Assembly: GCA_965662565.1 (NCBI GenBank)
Contig: CBFIHS010000005.1
Location: forward strand, 16,323 to 80,322
DNA from: UBA5109 sp965662565
Lineage (GTDB): Bacteria > Pseudomonadota > Gammaproteobacteria > Pseudomonadales > Pseudohongiellaceae
Length of the DNA stretch: 64,000 nucleotides
Direction: 5' to 3'
Part shown: one piece after another, positions 9,148 through 18,907 of the stretch
Layout: each line of letters begins with the position of its first letter
Numbering within the stretch: the stretch's first letter is position 1
Made by a program: the position numbers and the translations under genes
The notes under the pieces: generated by a model
The model's input: only the letters and a program-made list of their open reading frames with translations
Database searches by the model: none
Told to the model about the DNA's origin: nothing

Positions 9148-10491
9148 TTATAAAATCTTTTCTAAAACTTTAGAATTTCGTTGGTAGTTGTATAGGCTCT
9201 TTTTTTCAAGCGGCAAAGAAGCTACCGAGCCTTCTTTGAAGCCCTTTTCTAAAAACCAGTGGGGTGATTTCGTTGTTAACACAAAGAGTTTCTTTACACC
9301 CTGAGTAAGGGCGCTTTGTTCTATATGTTCAAAGATGGCTAGACCGTATTTATTATTTCTATACTCACTATGTGTTGCCACACAAGCCAGTTCAGCGGTG
9401 TACTCAGCGTGCAAAAATAAAGCGGCACAGGCGATTATCAGACCTTCACGCTCGATAACTGTAAAGTGACTGATCTCGGCTTCAAGTTTTTCACGAGAAC
9501 GGTGAACTAATATTCCTTCCTGCTCCAAGGGGTGAATTAGATCCATGATGCCGCCAATATCATTAATTGTGGCCGGACGAATCTGCTCATAAAGTTCTTG
9601 AGTGATTAAGGTACCAATACCATCACGAGTGAATAGTTCCGTTAATAAAGCGCCATCATCGACATAAGAAATGACTTGTGAACGTTTCACCGTAGCGCGA
9701 CAAGCTCGAACGCCAAGCTCCAGATTTTTCAAAGCTTCATCCATGCCGCCCAAGTTAATTTTTTCACTAATCAGTTTTTGCGCTTGATCGGCACTGAGTT
9801 TATTAATAGGGGTGCCTTCCTGATTTAGGATTCCGACTTCTTTACCGTAAATAAGCAGTTTGTCAGCATTAAGGGCAATAGCGGTTTCTGCAGCAACTTC
9901 TTCTGCGGCAAGATTAAATACTTGCCCAGTAGCTGAGTAACCCAAGTTGGATAATAAGACGATATTATTAGCCTGAAGTTGAGAAAGTATTGATTCGCTA
10001 TCGACTTTTCTTATTTCTCCCGTGTAGGCGTAGTCAATTCCGTTTTGGATGCCATATGGTTTGGCAATAATAAAATTCCCACCACACAGTTTGATGTCTG
10101 CGCCATGCATAGGCGAGTTCACCAAACCCATTGAGAACATTGCTTCAATATCAATACGTATTTGCCCAACGACTTGTTTGATTTGCGTTAAGCTGTCGGC
10201 ATCAGTCACTCTCAGTGGTCTGTGATGTTTGCCTTTGGGTTCCTCTCTTAGGTCGGCTTTTTGACCGGCGGCCTCAAGAGCTGAATCGATTTGAGGACGT
10301 GCTCCATAAACCAAAACAAGTTTGACGCCCAAGCTGCTAAGCAAGGTAATATCATGAGCGATATTGTGAAAGTTTTCATGCGCGACCGCTTCTCCCGGTA
10401 ACAGGATGACAAAAACCTTCCCTCTATAAGCATTGATATAAGGGGAGGAGTGTCTGAACCATGACACATATTGTTTAGTGTCTGCCGCCAA
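9148..10491 (-). CDS. argA: N-acetylglutamate synthase (amino-acid N-acetyltransferase)
   Basis: First step of arginine synthesis: acetyl-CoA plus glutamate gives N-acetylglutamate. It is 447 residues long. The N-terminal amino-acid-kinase-like domain (about residues 20-290) contains LVLVYGARPQID and is the arginine-sensing part in this family; the C-terminal GNAT domain contains LACVATHSEYRNNKYG and LFVLTTKSPHWF. The open frame starts at TTG with weak upstream spacing, so the exact start is uncertain by a few codons. argE lies upstream on the same strand, about 150 bases away. Confidence 0.95.
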   Translation of the reverse strand: MAADTKQYVSWFRHSSPYINAYRGKVFVILLPGEAVAHENFHNIAHDITLLSSLGVKLVLVYGARPQIDSALEAAGQKADLREEPKGKHHRPLRVTDADSLTQIKQVVGQIRIDIEAMFSMGLVNSPMHGADIKLCGGNFIIAKPYGIQNGIDYAYTGEIRKVDSESILSQLQANNIVLLSNLGYSATGQVFNLAAEEVAAETAIALNADKLLIYGKEVGILNQEGTPINKLSADQAQKLISEKINLGGMDEALKNLELGVRACRATVKRSQVISYVDDGALLTELFTRDGIGTLITQELYEQIRPATINDIGGIMDLIHPLEQEGILVHRSREKLEAEISHFTVIEREGLIIACAALFLHAEYTAELACVATHSEYRNNKYGLAIFEHIEQSALTQGVKKLFVLTTKSPHWFLEKGFKEGSVASLPLEKKSLYNYQRNSKVLEKIL

Positions 10492-10640
10492 CTTCTAGTC
10501 TCGCTTTACATTAATTATTGAAAAGGGCAACCATTCTACCTGAAAATTAGGAAAATTCTCCAGTATTTCTGATACTTAGCGTTGATTTGTCGAGTGATAT
10601 GCTAAAACTTCAGCTTTGAGCCTTGTCATTTCTCGGAAAA

Positions 10641-11828
10641 TTATCCAGCTAAGCAAAAACGCTTAATTAAATCCTGGATAATAGTGATAGCTGGTTGAAC
10701 CTGATCTAAGGCCATATATTCATTAGGCTGATGAGCAAGGTCGATGGAGCCTGGGCCCATGACGATGGTATCCATTCCCATGCTTTGAAGGAATGGCGCT
10801 TCTGTAGCAAAGGCCGCACTCACAGCGCTGTGTCCCGTAAGTTTCTCGGCAATACTGGTCAACTCACTATCGCGATTTTCAAAAGCTTCTATCCCTGGAA
10901 ACAAGGGTTTGAGGGTAATCTCGGTTCTGTGTTTTTCTGCAATGGGTTTAACCAAAGCCATAATTGCTTCACGGATAGAGTCATTTGCCATACCAGGAAG
11001 TAATCTGACATCAAACTCCAAATCGCAATGACCGCAGATACGATTGGGGTTGTCGCCACCATGAACTGAGCCAAGGTTCATAGTTGGCACCTCAACAGCA
11101 AAATGAGGATTATGATATTCAGCCTGCAAATGCTGACGAAAATTTAACAAAGCAGAAATCACTTCATGCATCGCCTCTAGAGCATTCTTACCGAGGGCTG
11201 GATTTGAAGAATGCCCACTTTGCCCCTGTATTCGAATGGTCTCCATCATGATGCTCTTATGCATATTAATGGGTTTGAGCCCCGTGGGTTCGCCAATTAC
11301 CGCATAGCGTGCTTTGGGTCTGCCTAGTCTTGCTATTTCGCGAGCACCGTCCATTGAACTTTCTTCATCGGCCGTGGCCAATATGATTAAGGGTTGTTTG
11401 AAATCTGAGCCGTGGCTGATGATTGGCTCAAGTGCTGCATAAGCTACTGCAAAGAAACCTTTCATATCCGATGAACCAAGACCATAAAGACGATTGTCTT
11501 TTTCTGTAAGTTGTAAGGGCTTGTGATTCCAGAGCGCTTCATCAAAAGGAACGGTATCGGTATGGCCGGATAAAACCAAACCGCCAGAGCCTGTTCCATA
11601 AGTAGCGATCAGATTAGCCTTTTCGGGGGAGCTAGATACTGGAATAATTTCACAAGAAAAACCGAGTGGCTCAAGCACTTCAGCTAGTAAATTGATGACC
11701 GCAATATTGGATTGATCTAATTTAGGGTTGGCAGAACTGACAGTTGCTAGACTTAGTAAATGATTAAAGAGGCTCAGAAAACCCTTGTTTCCTTTAAAGC
11801 TAGTGCCTTGAATTGATGGTGAGCTCAT
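10641..11828 (-). CDS. argE: Acetylornithine deacetylase
   Basis: Zinc-dependent M20 family hydrolase that releases ornithine from N-acetylornithine. It has 395 residues. Metal-site segments are LVLSGHTDTVPFD, GLGSSDMKGFFAV and ATADEESSMDGA, and the dimerisation domain contains GQSGHSSNPALGKNALEAM. A thioesterase gene lies immediately upstream on the same strand. With argA and argH in the window, three steps of arginine synthesis are covered. Confidence 0.94.
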   Translation of the reverse strand: MSSPSIQGTSFKGNKGFLSLFNHLLSLATVSSANPKLDQSNIAVINLLAEVLEPLGFSCEIIPVSSSPEKANLIATYGTGSGGLVLSGHTDTVPFDEALWNHKPLQLTEKDNRLYGLGSSDMKGFFAVAYAALEPIISHGSDFKQPLIILATADEESSMDGAREIARLGRPKARYAVIGEPTGLKPINMHKSIMMETIRIQGQSGHSSNPALGKNALEAMHEVISALLNFRQHLQAEYHNPHFAVEVPTMNLGSVHGGDNPNRICGHCDLEFDVRLLPGMANDSIREAIMALVKPIAEKHRTEITLKPLFPGIEAFENRDSELTSIAEKLTGHSAVSAAFATEAPFLQSMGMDTIVMGPGSIDLAHQPNEYMALDQVQPAITIIQDLIKRFCLAG

Positions 11829-11847
11829 AGCGATTTGGCCACAGAAT

Positions 11848-12270
11848 TTAATCTGATTTAGGAACTACTGCGCCAGTGAAACGAGAAGCGCACGTAAGTT
11901 TATCATTATTGTCGTAAATTTTAATTTCCCAAACCATAGTCTTACGGCCAATATGAAGAGCCTGAGCTATTGCCGTTACCATGCTTCGGCCAGCTCGAAT
12001 GTGGTTAGCGTTAATTTCCAAACCGACAACAGTCTGAGCGTCTTCGCAGCACATAATCGAAGCGAGGTTAGCCGTTGTTTCAGCTAGTACAACATTGGCA
12101 CCGCCATGCATAAAACCCATATGCTGTTGCGTGCGATCGTGTAAGGGCATGGTAGATTTTAAATAGTCGTCGCCAATTTCTATAATCTTGATGCCTAAGT
12201 TTCCAGCCATTGAGCTAGCAATCAACTCGTTTAGATCACTGGTAGTTTTAGGTTTTTTCCAGATAGACAT
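11848..12270 (-). CDS. Hotdog-fold acyl-CoA thioesterase (YdiI/YbdB/PaaI type)
   Basis: Predicted to hydrolyse acyl- or aroyl-CoA thioesters. The motif GFMHGGANVVLAETTAN matches the YdiI/EntH subgroup, with the catalytic glutamate in LAETTAN. I prefer the ATG at 12270 over a TTG two codons earlier; this gives 140 residues. It sits 19 bases upstream of argE. Its natural substrate cannot be read from the sequence, and these enzymes are often housekeeping or salvage thioesterases. Confidence 0.85.
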   Translation of the reverse strand: MSIWKKPKTTSDLNELIASSMAGNLGIKIIEIGDDYLKSTMPLHDRTQQHMGFMHGGANVVLAETTANLASIMCCEDAQTVVGLEINANHIRAGRSMVTAIAQALHIGRKTMVWEIKIYDNNDKLTCASRFTGAVVPKSD

Positions 12271-12490
12271 AATCAATACTTAACCTTTGGGGGGATATTA
12301 AAGAATTAAATTTGGCTTTGTTCCATGATGACTGACAAATTACTGCACAAACTAAAACTGCTAATTCGCTTTGGTTTCTCAAGCGTAAGACTAACGCAGG
12401 GATAAAACAGACTTGTAAGAAGAAGCGATGCAATTCGGATCATAAGGCGATTTTACAGTACGGCCAATTTTGAATGAAACAAGAAAAAGC

Positions 12491-13234
12491 TTAGCGTGAT
12501 TTATGACAAATCTCGTTAAGAAGGTCATGATTCTTAATGACTATTTCACGGCCATCGACATCAATGACATCGTCTTTTTGTAAGCGGCTGAAAGTTCGAC
12601 TGACAGTCTCAATGGTTAGTCCAAGAAAATTACCAATATCCATGCGTGACATTGGTAGGCGCATAGCATTGGGAGAAAGTTTTCTTCGGCTAAAGCGGCT
12701 TGAAAGACTCACTAGTAGAGTAGCAATTCTTCCCTCAGCGTTTTTCTTACTTAAAGTAAGAAGCATCTGATGATTGCCCTCAATTTGACGACTCATGAGT
12801 TGGAAAAAATGCCGTTGTAAAGTTGGGATTTGCAGAGAAAGTTCTTCAAGCCTATTGAAAGGAATTTCACATACTGTTGAAGTTTCTAAGGCGACAATAT
12901 TACAAGCATAATTGCTCGTGTCGATGCCATCGAAACCCAGGACCTCGCCCGGTAAATAAAAGCCGGTTATTTGCTCAATGCCATCATCATCAATTAAATA
13001 GGTTTTAATTGAGCCTGCTCTGACAGCATAAATGGAAGTGAAGTCATCGCCTGATCTATGGAGGTGCTCTCCAGCTTGAATCGGACGACTACGCTGAATA
13101 ATGTGATCAAGGCGATCAATATCATTAATATCCATTGCCAGAGGCAAGCACAGACCCTTTAAATTACAATTGGTGCAGGAGGCCTGTATAAAGCCATGTG
13201 AACAAGGGTCATCATTTACTGCTACATTTAACAT
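12491..13234 (-). CDS. FNR/ANR family oxygen-sensing transcription regulator
   Basis: CRP/FNR superfamily regulator switching to anaerobic metabolism. The four cysteines expected to hold the oxygen-labile 4Fe-4S cluster are all present: C20, C23 and C29 near the N-terminus and C122 in TVCEIPF, matching E. coli FNR numbering. The cyclic-nucleotide-like sensor domain is followed by the DNA-recognition helix DIGNFLGLTIETVSRTFSR, which carries the E-x2-SR signature for TTGAT half-sites. Length is 247 residues. It lies downstream of hemW, 56 bases away. I see no clear FNR box in the adjacent gaps. Confidence 0.93.
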   Translation of the reverse strand: MLNVAVNDDPCSHGFIQASCTNCNLKGLCLPLAMDINDIDRLDHIIQRSRPIQAGEHLHRSGDDFTSIYAVRAGSIKTYLIDDDGIEQITGFYLPGEVLGFDGIDTSNYACNIVALETSTVCEIPFNRLEELSLQIPTLQRHFFQLMSRQIEGNHQMLLTLSKKNAEGRIATLLVSLSSRFSRRKLSPNAMRLPMSRMDIGNFLGLTIETVSRTFSRLQKDDVIDVDGREIVIKNHDLLNEICHKSR

Positions 13235-13290
13235 AGATCTAAAAAACGATAGTTAGCTTCTGTTATTTTAGTCAATACTACAACCTGCAG

Positions 13291-14466
13291 CTAATTCATG
13301 AAAGCATGAAGAACATTATTTAGCAGATTAAAGCCTTTATTTGTTGTACTTAGCGCATCTTTTTCCAGCAAACCCTTATTCTGTAAGCTTTCTATGGGCA
13401 AGTGTAATTCTTCGATGGATAAGCCAGTTCTTTCCTCAAAAAGCTGATAACTGACACCATTAGTTAGGCGTAGGGCATTCATCATGAATTCCAGAGCAAG
13501 GTCTTGTCTGGAAATACTGCTGGTTCCTGCAGTAAATACCTTTTCAGGGTTCAGATAACTTTCTGGCTGTCGACGTTTAGTGGCACGAATTATACGGTTT
13601 TGTCTGGGTTGACTGATCTTGCCGTGAGCTCCAGCTCCTATTCCAAGGTAGTCACCAAATTTCCAGTAATTTAAGTTGTGCAAGGATTCTTTGTTTGCTT
13701 TTGCAAAAGCAGAAACTTCATAGCGGTGAAAATTTTTATCTTTTAGAAAGTTAATTCCCGAGTCTTGCATATCATCAATGATGGTGGCCTCTGGAAGTGG
13801 CGGTGGTCTTCGATGAAAAACAGTATTAGGTTCTATTGTGAGCTGATACCAAGAAAGATGGCTGGGATTAAATTCTGCAGCAATTCGAAGATCTGTTAAG
13901 GCATCGCTAATGCTTTGTCCCGGCAATCCGAACATAAGGTCTAAGTTAAAGTTATCGAAACCAGCTTTTAGAGCGATTTCTGGCGCGAGCAAAGCTTCGT
14001 TATCATCATGAACACGGCCGAGCTTCTTTAAATAATCGGCATTGAAACTTTGAATACCAATAGAAAGACGATTAATCCCGCTTAATCTGAAATCGGTAAA
14101 TTTTTCTTGTTCAAAAGTACCCGGGTTGGCCTCCATTGTTATTTCAATATCCTCAGCAAATTCAATTATCTCTGAACACCTTTCTAATAATTCTTTTAGG
14201 GAGCTCGGAGAAAAAAGACTTGGAGTTCCTCCACCGATAAATATCGAACTTAGCTGACGACCTTGAACGTAGCTTAGGTCGGTCTTTAAGTCGGCAAGTA
14301 AAGCCTCAATGTATTGTTCTTCAGGCAGATCAGAAGGAGCTGCATGAGAATTAAAATCACAGTAAGGACACTTTTTAATACACCAAGGAATATGGATGTA
14401 TAAACTAAGAAGCGGTAGTTTTTGAAGCCCGGTAATGAGACTTGTGCTGGTTAATATCTCTGACAT
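13291..14466 (-). CDS. hemW: Radical SAM heme chaperone HemW
   Basis: Radical SAM protein of the coproporphyrinogen oxidase-like family; HemW members bind and deliver heme rather than oxidise coproporphyrinogen. The cluster motif in IPWCIKKCPYCDFNSH gives C29, C33 and C36. The length of 391 residues and the missing longer N-terminal region favour HemW over HemN. rdgB is upstream at about 57 bases, as in other gammaproteobacteria. A start a few codons downstream is possible. Confidence 0.93.
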   Translation of the reverse strand: MSEILTSTSLITGLQKLPLLSLYIHIPWCIKKCPYCDFNSHAAPSDLPEEQYIEALLADLKTDLSYVQGRQLSSIFIGGGTPSLFSPSSLKELLERCSEIIEFAEDIEITMEANPGTFEQEKFTDFRLSGINRLSIGIQSFNADYLKKLGRVHDDNEALLAPEIALKAGFDNFNLDLMFGLPGQSISDALTDLRIAAEFNPSHLSWYQLTIEPNTVFHRRPPPLPEATIIDDMQDSGINFLKDKNFHRYEVSAFAKANKESLHNLNYWKFGDYLGIGAGAHGKISQPRQNRIIRATKRRQPESYLNPEKVFTAGTSSISRQDLALEFMMNALRLTNGVSYQLFEERTGLSIEELHLPIESLQNKGLLEKDALSTTNKGFNLLNNVLHAFMN

Positions 14467-14523
14467 TATTTAAGGCTTATATTTAAGGGCTATGATTAGA
14501 TGCGGTGCAGAACACAGCAACAA

Positions 14524-15126
14524 TTAGAAGGGCCAGCGCTGTAGTAATTCTTGTATGGCTTTTGCGCGGTGACTCAAAGTATTTTTAACCTCAGGAGCAA
14601 GTTCGGCCGAAGCGCAATTTTGTTCAGGTACAAAAAATAGCGAATCGTAACCAAAGCCATTTGTGCCTTTTTCAGAGAATAAAATCTTTCCCTCCCATGT
14701 CCCTTGGCAAATTAACGGCATGGGATCGTCAGGAAATCTCATCAGAGCAATAACGCATTGGAATCGTGCCGTTCTTTTTTCTTCTGGGACAGAAGCCATG
14801 TCCTTTAGGACTAATTTATTGTTGGCCGCATCGTTGCTGTAACGATCAAGCTGTGATCCTGCATAACGAGCTGAATATATTCCAGGAGCGCCATTCAATG
14901 CGTCAATTTCTATCCCTGAATCGTCAGCAAGTGCAGCAAGCCCAGTGATATTTGCAGCATGGCGAGCTTTAATAATTGCATTTTCAACAAAACTTAAACC
15001 ATCTTCCACAGCTTCTTCAAAATTAAATTCAGATTGGGAAACCAGATTTAAGTTTAATGGAGCAAGAGTCTTTTGCAGTTCTTTGAGCTTGCCTTGATTG
15101 TTGCTAGCGAGGACAATTTTTTTCAT
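14524..15126 (-). CDS. rdgB: Non-canonical purine NTP pyrophosphatase (dITP/XTP)
   Basis: House-cleaning enzyme that hydrolyses dITP, ITP and XTP. It has 200 residues. The N-terminal SNNQGKLKEL segment binds the substrate phosphates, ALADDSGIEIDALNGAPGIY holds the catalytic acidic pair, and GTNGFGYDSLFFVPE and LSHRAKA are conserved near the C-terminus. It lies in the conserved order metX-metW-DUF4426-rdgB-hemW. Confidence 0.97.
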   Translation of the reverse strand: MKKIVLASNNQGKLKELQKTLAPLNLNLVSQSEFNFEEAVEDGLSFVENAIIKARHAANITGLAALADDSGIEIDALNGAPGIYSARYAGSQLDRYSNDAANNKLVLKDMASVPEEKRTARFQCVIALMRFPDDPMPLICQGTWEGKILFSEKGTNGFGYDSLFFVPEQNCASAELAPEVKNTLSHRAKAIQELLQRWPF

Positions 15127-15153
15127 TGAGGGCCAGAAGCGGTGTTATTTTTC

Positions 15154-15615
15154 TCAGTTTATATAAAGCTGTGTAGTCCAACTTAAAGGATAAGTCGGGC
15201 CAGATTGTTCAGGTTGAACCTCGAGATTAAAACGTAAATTCTCGGCATTGGAAAAATCGAATTGCCCTAGATAATAAATAGAATCGCCCTCTCGGACTTC
15301 GATGAACTCTATGTCTTTACTTTGACTTAAGAAGTTTGCTTTTCCGCCGGTCACTACAGCGGTAACTGGAGTGCCGCTGCCATCATCATTTTTAAGTATT
15401 GAAATGTTAAGGAATGCATTTCTAGGAGACCTGACGATGCCATATTGTTGAGCGATCTCGGGGCTAATAAAATTACTATTAACAGTAATATAGTGCACAG
15501 TGTAATCGCCAATTATTTTAGATTGCTCGGCTTTTAAAGAAGAGCTAAAAAAACAACTTAATGAAAGAACAATTAAGAAAAGGGTTCGATTAAAACGTAA
15601 CATAATTATTTTCAC
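15154..15615 (-). CDS. DUF4426 family exported protein
   Basis: A 153-residue protein of unknown function with an N-terminal signal sequence (hydrophobic stretch about residues 10-27, likely cleavage after LKA). The mature part has the family pattern of YTVHYITVNSNFISPEIA, AYNI-like RNAFLNISIL and a closing tryptophan segment. The GTG start overlaps the metW stop by four bases (GTGA), so it is translationally coupled to metW. The gene commonly sits between metW and rdgB, but its role is not known to me. Confidence 0.85.
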   Translation of the reverse strand: MKIIMLRFNRTLFLIVLSLSCFFSSSLKAEQSKIIGDYTVHYITVNSNFISPEIAQQYGIVRSPRNAFLNISILKNDDGSGTPVTAVVTGGKANFLSQSKDIEFIEVREGDSIYYLGQFDFSNAENLRFNLEVQPEQSGPTYPLSWTTQLYIN

Positions 15616-16202
15616 CGACTAATATGATAAATAGCATTAATGCCAAAAAAGTTTGGGCTTACGCTCATTAAGGATGAGCTATTGTGATTGTTATCCACCA
15701 CAGTTCGATCTAAAACTTTTATTTTTCTTTGTTGGCAAAGCTCATCAAAATCTCTAATAGTACAAAAGTGAATATTAGGCGTGTTATACCATTCATAAGG
15801 TATGTTTCTAGAAACAGGCATACGGCCCCCAAGCATTAAAGAAAGTCGATAACGCCAATACGCAAAGTTTGGAAAAGTAATAATGCAGTTATTACCAATC
15901 CTAAGCATTTCTTCTACTAAGACATCTGGTTTATGAATTGCTTGTAAAGTTTGAGTTAACAGGACGGTATCAAAGCTTTTGTCGGCAAAATTTCCCAAAC
16001 TTTTATCCATATCTTGTTCGATGACATTAACACCAGCGAGCAAACATTTTTGAATATTTTCAGGGTCGAGATCCAAGCCACAGTCGAAAATTTGTTTTTC
16101 TTCTTTTAGCTGGGCTAAAAAAGATCCATCGCCACAGCCCAAGTCCAAGACGCGGCTCTTAGGTTCTATCCAATTTTTAATGATGCTTAAATCAGCTCGC
16201 AT
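15612..16202 (-). CDS. metW: Methionine biosynthesis protein MetW (methyltransferase-like)
   Basis: SAM-binding Rossmann protein normally encoded with MetX and needed for full homoserine acylation in several proteobacteria. Motif I is SRVLDLGCGDGSFLAQL. I place the start at the ATG giving MRADLSIIKNW (16202), the family's usual N-terminus, rather than eight codons upstream; this leaves an 11-base overlap with metX. It has 196 residues. NIHFCTIRDFDELC and the C-terminal NFFGINAIY region are typical. Confidence 0.92.
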   Translation of the reverse strand: MRADLSIIKNWIEPKSRVLDLGCGDGSFLAQLKEEKQIFDCGLDLDPENIQKCLLAGVNVIEQDMDKSLGNFADKSFDTVLLTQTLQAIHKPDVLVEEMLRIGNNCIITFPNFAYWRYRLSLMLGGRMPVSRNIPYEWYNTPNIHFCTIRDFDELCQQRKIKVLDRTVVDNNHNSSSLMSVSPNFFGINAIYHISR

Positions 16203-17424
16203 GACTTGCACCGTTTGTATTTTCAACTTTTAACGGACTCTCTTTTGCTACTTCTTTTTCTACTACAGATAGATAAGCTGAAAGGCCATCAATATAGCGG
16301 GGGTCTGATAATAAGAAAGCATCGTGACCGCCATCAGATTCAATTTCCAAATAAGATACTTCTCGCTTGGCTTTTAAGAGTGTGTCGACAATCTCCCGGG
16401 AACGCTCAGGAGGAAAGCGCCAGTCACTACTAAAAGAGACTACTAAAAATTTGCAGGAACCTTCCGAGAAAGCCTTGCTAAGCTCGCCATCATAGTCAAC
16501 TGCAGGGTCAAAGTAGTCCAAGGTTTTAGTGATCAGTAAATAGGAATTGGCATCAAAGTTATTGGAAAAGGTCTCACCTTTATGTTGCAAATAGCTTTCA
16601 ACTTGGAAATCTACGTTGAAGTCGAAATTAAGTTTCCCAGATCGTAAATCTCTTCCGAAATTGCTTGTGGCTAGAGAATCTTTACCAAATTTATCGCGCA
16701 TGGAGTTTTCCGATAAATAGGTGATGTGCCCAATCATACGAGCCAGGGTCAAGCCTCTTTTAGGATAAGTATTATGTTCATAATAATGGCCCTGATGAAA
16801 ATCTGGATCTGAGGTGATGGATTGTCTTGCGACTTCATTAAAGGCTATATTCTGTGCAGATAGCTTTGGTGCTGCAGCAATGACAATAGCGTGTCCTAGC
16901 CGTTCTGGGTAAGAGATAGCCCAGCGCAAGACCTGCATTCCACCAAGGCTTCCTCCGATTACAGCGGCCCATTTTTCTATTCCTAAATGGTCGGCTAGTC
17001 GGGCCTGACTGTTGACCCAATCTCTTACTGTAACAATGGGGAAATCTGGACCAAACTTCTTGCCAGTTACAGGGTTTATAGACGTGGGCCCTGTACTGCC
17101 AGCACAACCACCCAAATTATTTAGACTGACAATAAAAAACTTATTCGTATCGAAGGGTTTGCCTGGGCCGATGCAACTTTCCCACCATCCTGGTTTTTCA
17201 TTTTCATCCTCAGGGTCGTGGTAGCCGGCGGCATGATGATCCCCACTCAAAGCATGACAAATGAGGATAGCGTTACTTTTTTTGGTATTCAGTTTGCCGT
17301 AGGTTTCTATCATCAAATCATAGGATTCGATAACTTTACCACTGCGCAAAGTTAAGGCTTCATCGAAATGAATGCACTCGGGCTCAACGATGCCAACTGA
17401 ATCAAGAGGAATAGTTTTGGCCAT
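16192..17424 (-). CDS. metX: Homoserine O-acyltransferase
   Basis: Alpha/beta-hydrolase enzyme that acylates homoserine to begin methionine synthesis. Its 410 residues carry the nucleophile serine in VIGGSLGGMQVLRW (S159), the oxyanion segment ICHALSGDHHAAG, and the catalytic Asp and His in the C-terminal third (ESDGGHDAFLL). Family members differ in using acetyl-CoA or succinyl-CoA, and the sequence alone does not settle that for me. It overlaps metW, and yggT starts upstream on the same strand. Confidence 0.93.
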   Translation of the reverse strand: MAKTIPLDSVGIVEPECIHFDEALTLRSGKVIESYDLMIETYGKLNTKKSNAILICHALSGDHHAAGYHDPEDENEKPGWWESCIGPGKPFDTNKFFIVSLNNLGGCAGSTGPTSINPVTGKKFGPDFPIVTVRDWVNSQARLADHLGIEKWAAVIGGSLGGMQVLRWAISYPERLGHAIVIAAAPKLSAQNIAFNEVARQSITSDPDFHQGHYYEHNTYPKRGLTLARMIGHITYLSENSMRDKFGKDSLATSNFGRDLRSGKLNFDFNVDFQVESYLQHKGETFSNNFDANSYLLITKTLDYFDPAVDYDGELSKAFSEGSCKFLVVSFSSDWRFPPERSREIVDTLLKAKREVSYLEIESDGGHDAFLLSDPRYIDGLSAYLSVVEKEVAKESPLKVENTNGASHAS

Positions 17425-17427
17425 GGC

Positions 17428-18024
17428 TTATCTGATACCGATGACATATTGGGTTGGCAAACGCAGACTTTGAGCAAGCCCACCAACCAATAAAGTTTGG
17501 ATAACTTGAATGCCAAGGAAAACAAAAATTGGTGAAAAGTCGAGTCCAGCCATTGGCGGGATGACTTTATGAACTTTTTTCATTATTGGCTCTAACAATT
17601 GCTGAATAAGCAATAAGACGGGGTTACCACTATAAGGTGCGATCCAGCTTGAAACTATGGAAATGAGCAGGCCGTAGAAATAAATATTTAAGATAAAGTC
17701 CAATAAGCCAACAAAAGACCAAGCAACGATGCTACCAATGTTTGGCAAAGCGAAGCCTGCAATGATAATGACTAAGCAAGTTGCAATAGTATTTAGGATA
17801 AGCGCGAGTACTAAGGAAGCAAAGTCGATTCCCTTATAACCGGGAATAATTTTTCGTAATGGATTAAGTAAAGGAGAAGTAAGCTTAACGATAGATTGCG
17901 TTAAGGGATTATAAAAGTCGGCACGCACGGCTTGCAGCAAAAAACGCAAAAGCACTGCAAAAATATACAGCCCACCCAAAGTATTAATAATTAAAATCAG
18001 AACCTGACTAATTGAACTTCCCAT
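17428..18024 (-). CDS. YggT family integral membrane protein
   Basis: A 198-residue membrane protein with two YggT repeats, each with two hydrophobic segments around residues 10-30, 60-90, 105-125 and 165-185. The paired motifs are NPLTQSIVKLTSPLLNPLRKIIP and, in the second half, the segment around QQLLEPIMKKVHKVIPP. The family has been linked to osmotic shock tolerance and cell shape, but its molecular role is unclear. It lies between proC (7 bases away) and metX (3 bases away), clearly within one operon. Confidence 0.9.
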   Translation of the reverse strand: MGSSISQVLILIINTLGGLYIFAVLLRFLLQAVRADFYNPLTQSIVKLTSPLLNPLRKIIPGYKGIDFASLVLALILNTIATCLVIIIAGFALPNIGSIVAWSFVGLLDFILNIYFYGLLISIVSSWIAPYSGNPVLLLIQQLLEPIMKKVHKVIPPMAGLDFSPIFVFLGIQVIQTLLVGGLAQSLRLPTQYVIGIR

Positions 18025-18031
18025 GCTTAAC

Positions 18032-18868
18032 TCATTTTTTATTATCGATTAGTAATGCCAGTTCTTCTGACCTAGCTTTGGCTTTTGCCACGGCTCTAGC
18101 AATGATAGTACTGAAACCGTCATTTTCAAACTGATCAAGAGCTGCCGCTGTGGTCCCTCCTGGAGAGGTTACTTTTGCTCTTAGTTCGGCGACATCGTCA
18201 TCGCTTTCGAGGGCGAGTCTCGCAGCCCCAAAAGCAGTTTGCAGCGCCAGTTTATTAGCAACTTCTGAATCTAAACCCTCGGCCACCGCTGCATCTCTTA
18301 AAGCCTCAATAAAGAGAAAGAAGTAAGCAGGTCCAGAACCAGATAGTGCTGTCACAGCATCCATATCTTTTTCATCCTGCAACCAAGAAACCGAACCAAC
18401 AGCCTGAAAAAGGGCTTCGGCGTTTTGTTTTTGTTCATTGCTGGTGATCTCATTTGCAAATAAAGCTGAAGCACCTGCTTGTAGCAGTGCAGGCGTATTT
18501 GGCATACAACGCACAATGGCTTGTTGAGCTGAGCTTAGACTTTCTAGGGTGCTTATAGAGATCCCTGCAGCAATAGAAACCAGCAAAACGGGTTTATCTA
18601 TCAGAGAGTTTTGTAGAGGTGACAACACCGCCTCCATCATTTGAGGTTTTATCGCGAGCACAACAATGTCAGCAGCTTGGACCGCAAGCGTATTGTCTTT
18701 CGTAGTATTAATACCAAGCTCAGAGCTGAGTTTATCCAGTTTGTGAGTGTCAGGGTCGGTCGCCCAGATTTTTTCGCAAGGGTAAGCCTTAGCTTGTAAG
18801 CCAAGTATTAGGGCTGAAGCCATATTGCCGGCGCCAATGAAGGCAATTGTTTGATCCTGCATAAACAT
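18032..18868 (-). CDS. proC: Pyrroline-5-carboxylate reductase
   Basis: Final step of proline synthesis, reducing pyrroline-5-carboxylate with NAD(P)H. The nucleotide-binding motif is TIAFIGAGNMASALI at the N-terminus and the P5CR signature is ALSGSGPAYFFLFIEAL. The C-terminal LRAKVTSPGGTTAAALDQFE is diagnostic. It has 278 residues; a second in-frame ATG two codons later is an equally possible start. It is flanked by yggS and yggT as in many gammaproteobacteria. Confidence 0.96.
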   Translation of the reverse strand: MFMQDQTIAFIGAGNMASALILGLQAKAYPCEKIWATDPDTHKLDKLSSELGINTTKDNTLAVQAADIVVLAIKPQMMEAVLSPLQNSLIDKPVLLVSIAAGISISTLESLSSAQQAIVRCMPNTPALLQAGASALFANEITSNEQKQNAEALFQAVGSVSWLQDEKDMDAVTALSGSGPAYFFLFIEALRDAAVAEGLDSEVANKLALQTAFGAARLALESDDDVAELRAKVTSPGGTTAAALDQFENDGFSTIIARAVAKAKARSEELALLIDNKK

Positions 18869-18907
18869 GGGGCAGTATTGTACCTTATTCTAATAAAATC
18901 GCTGACC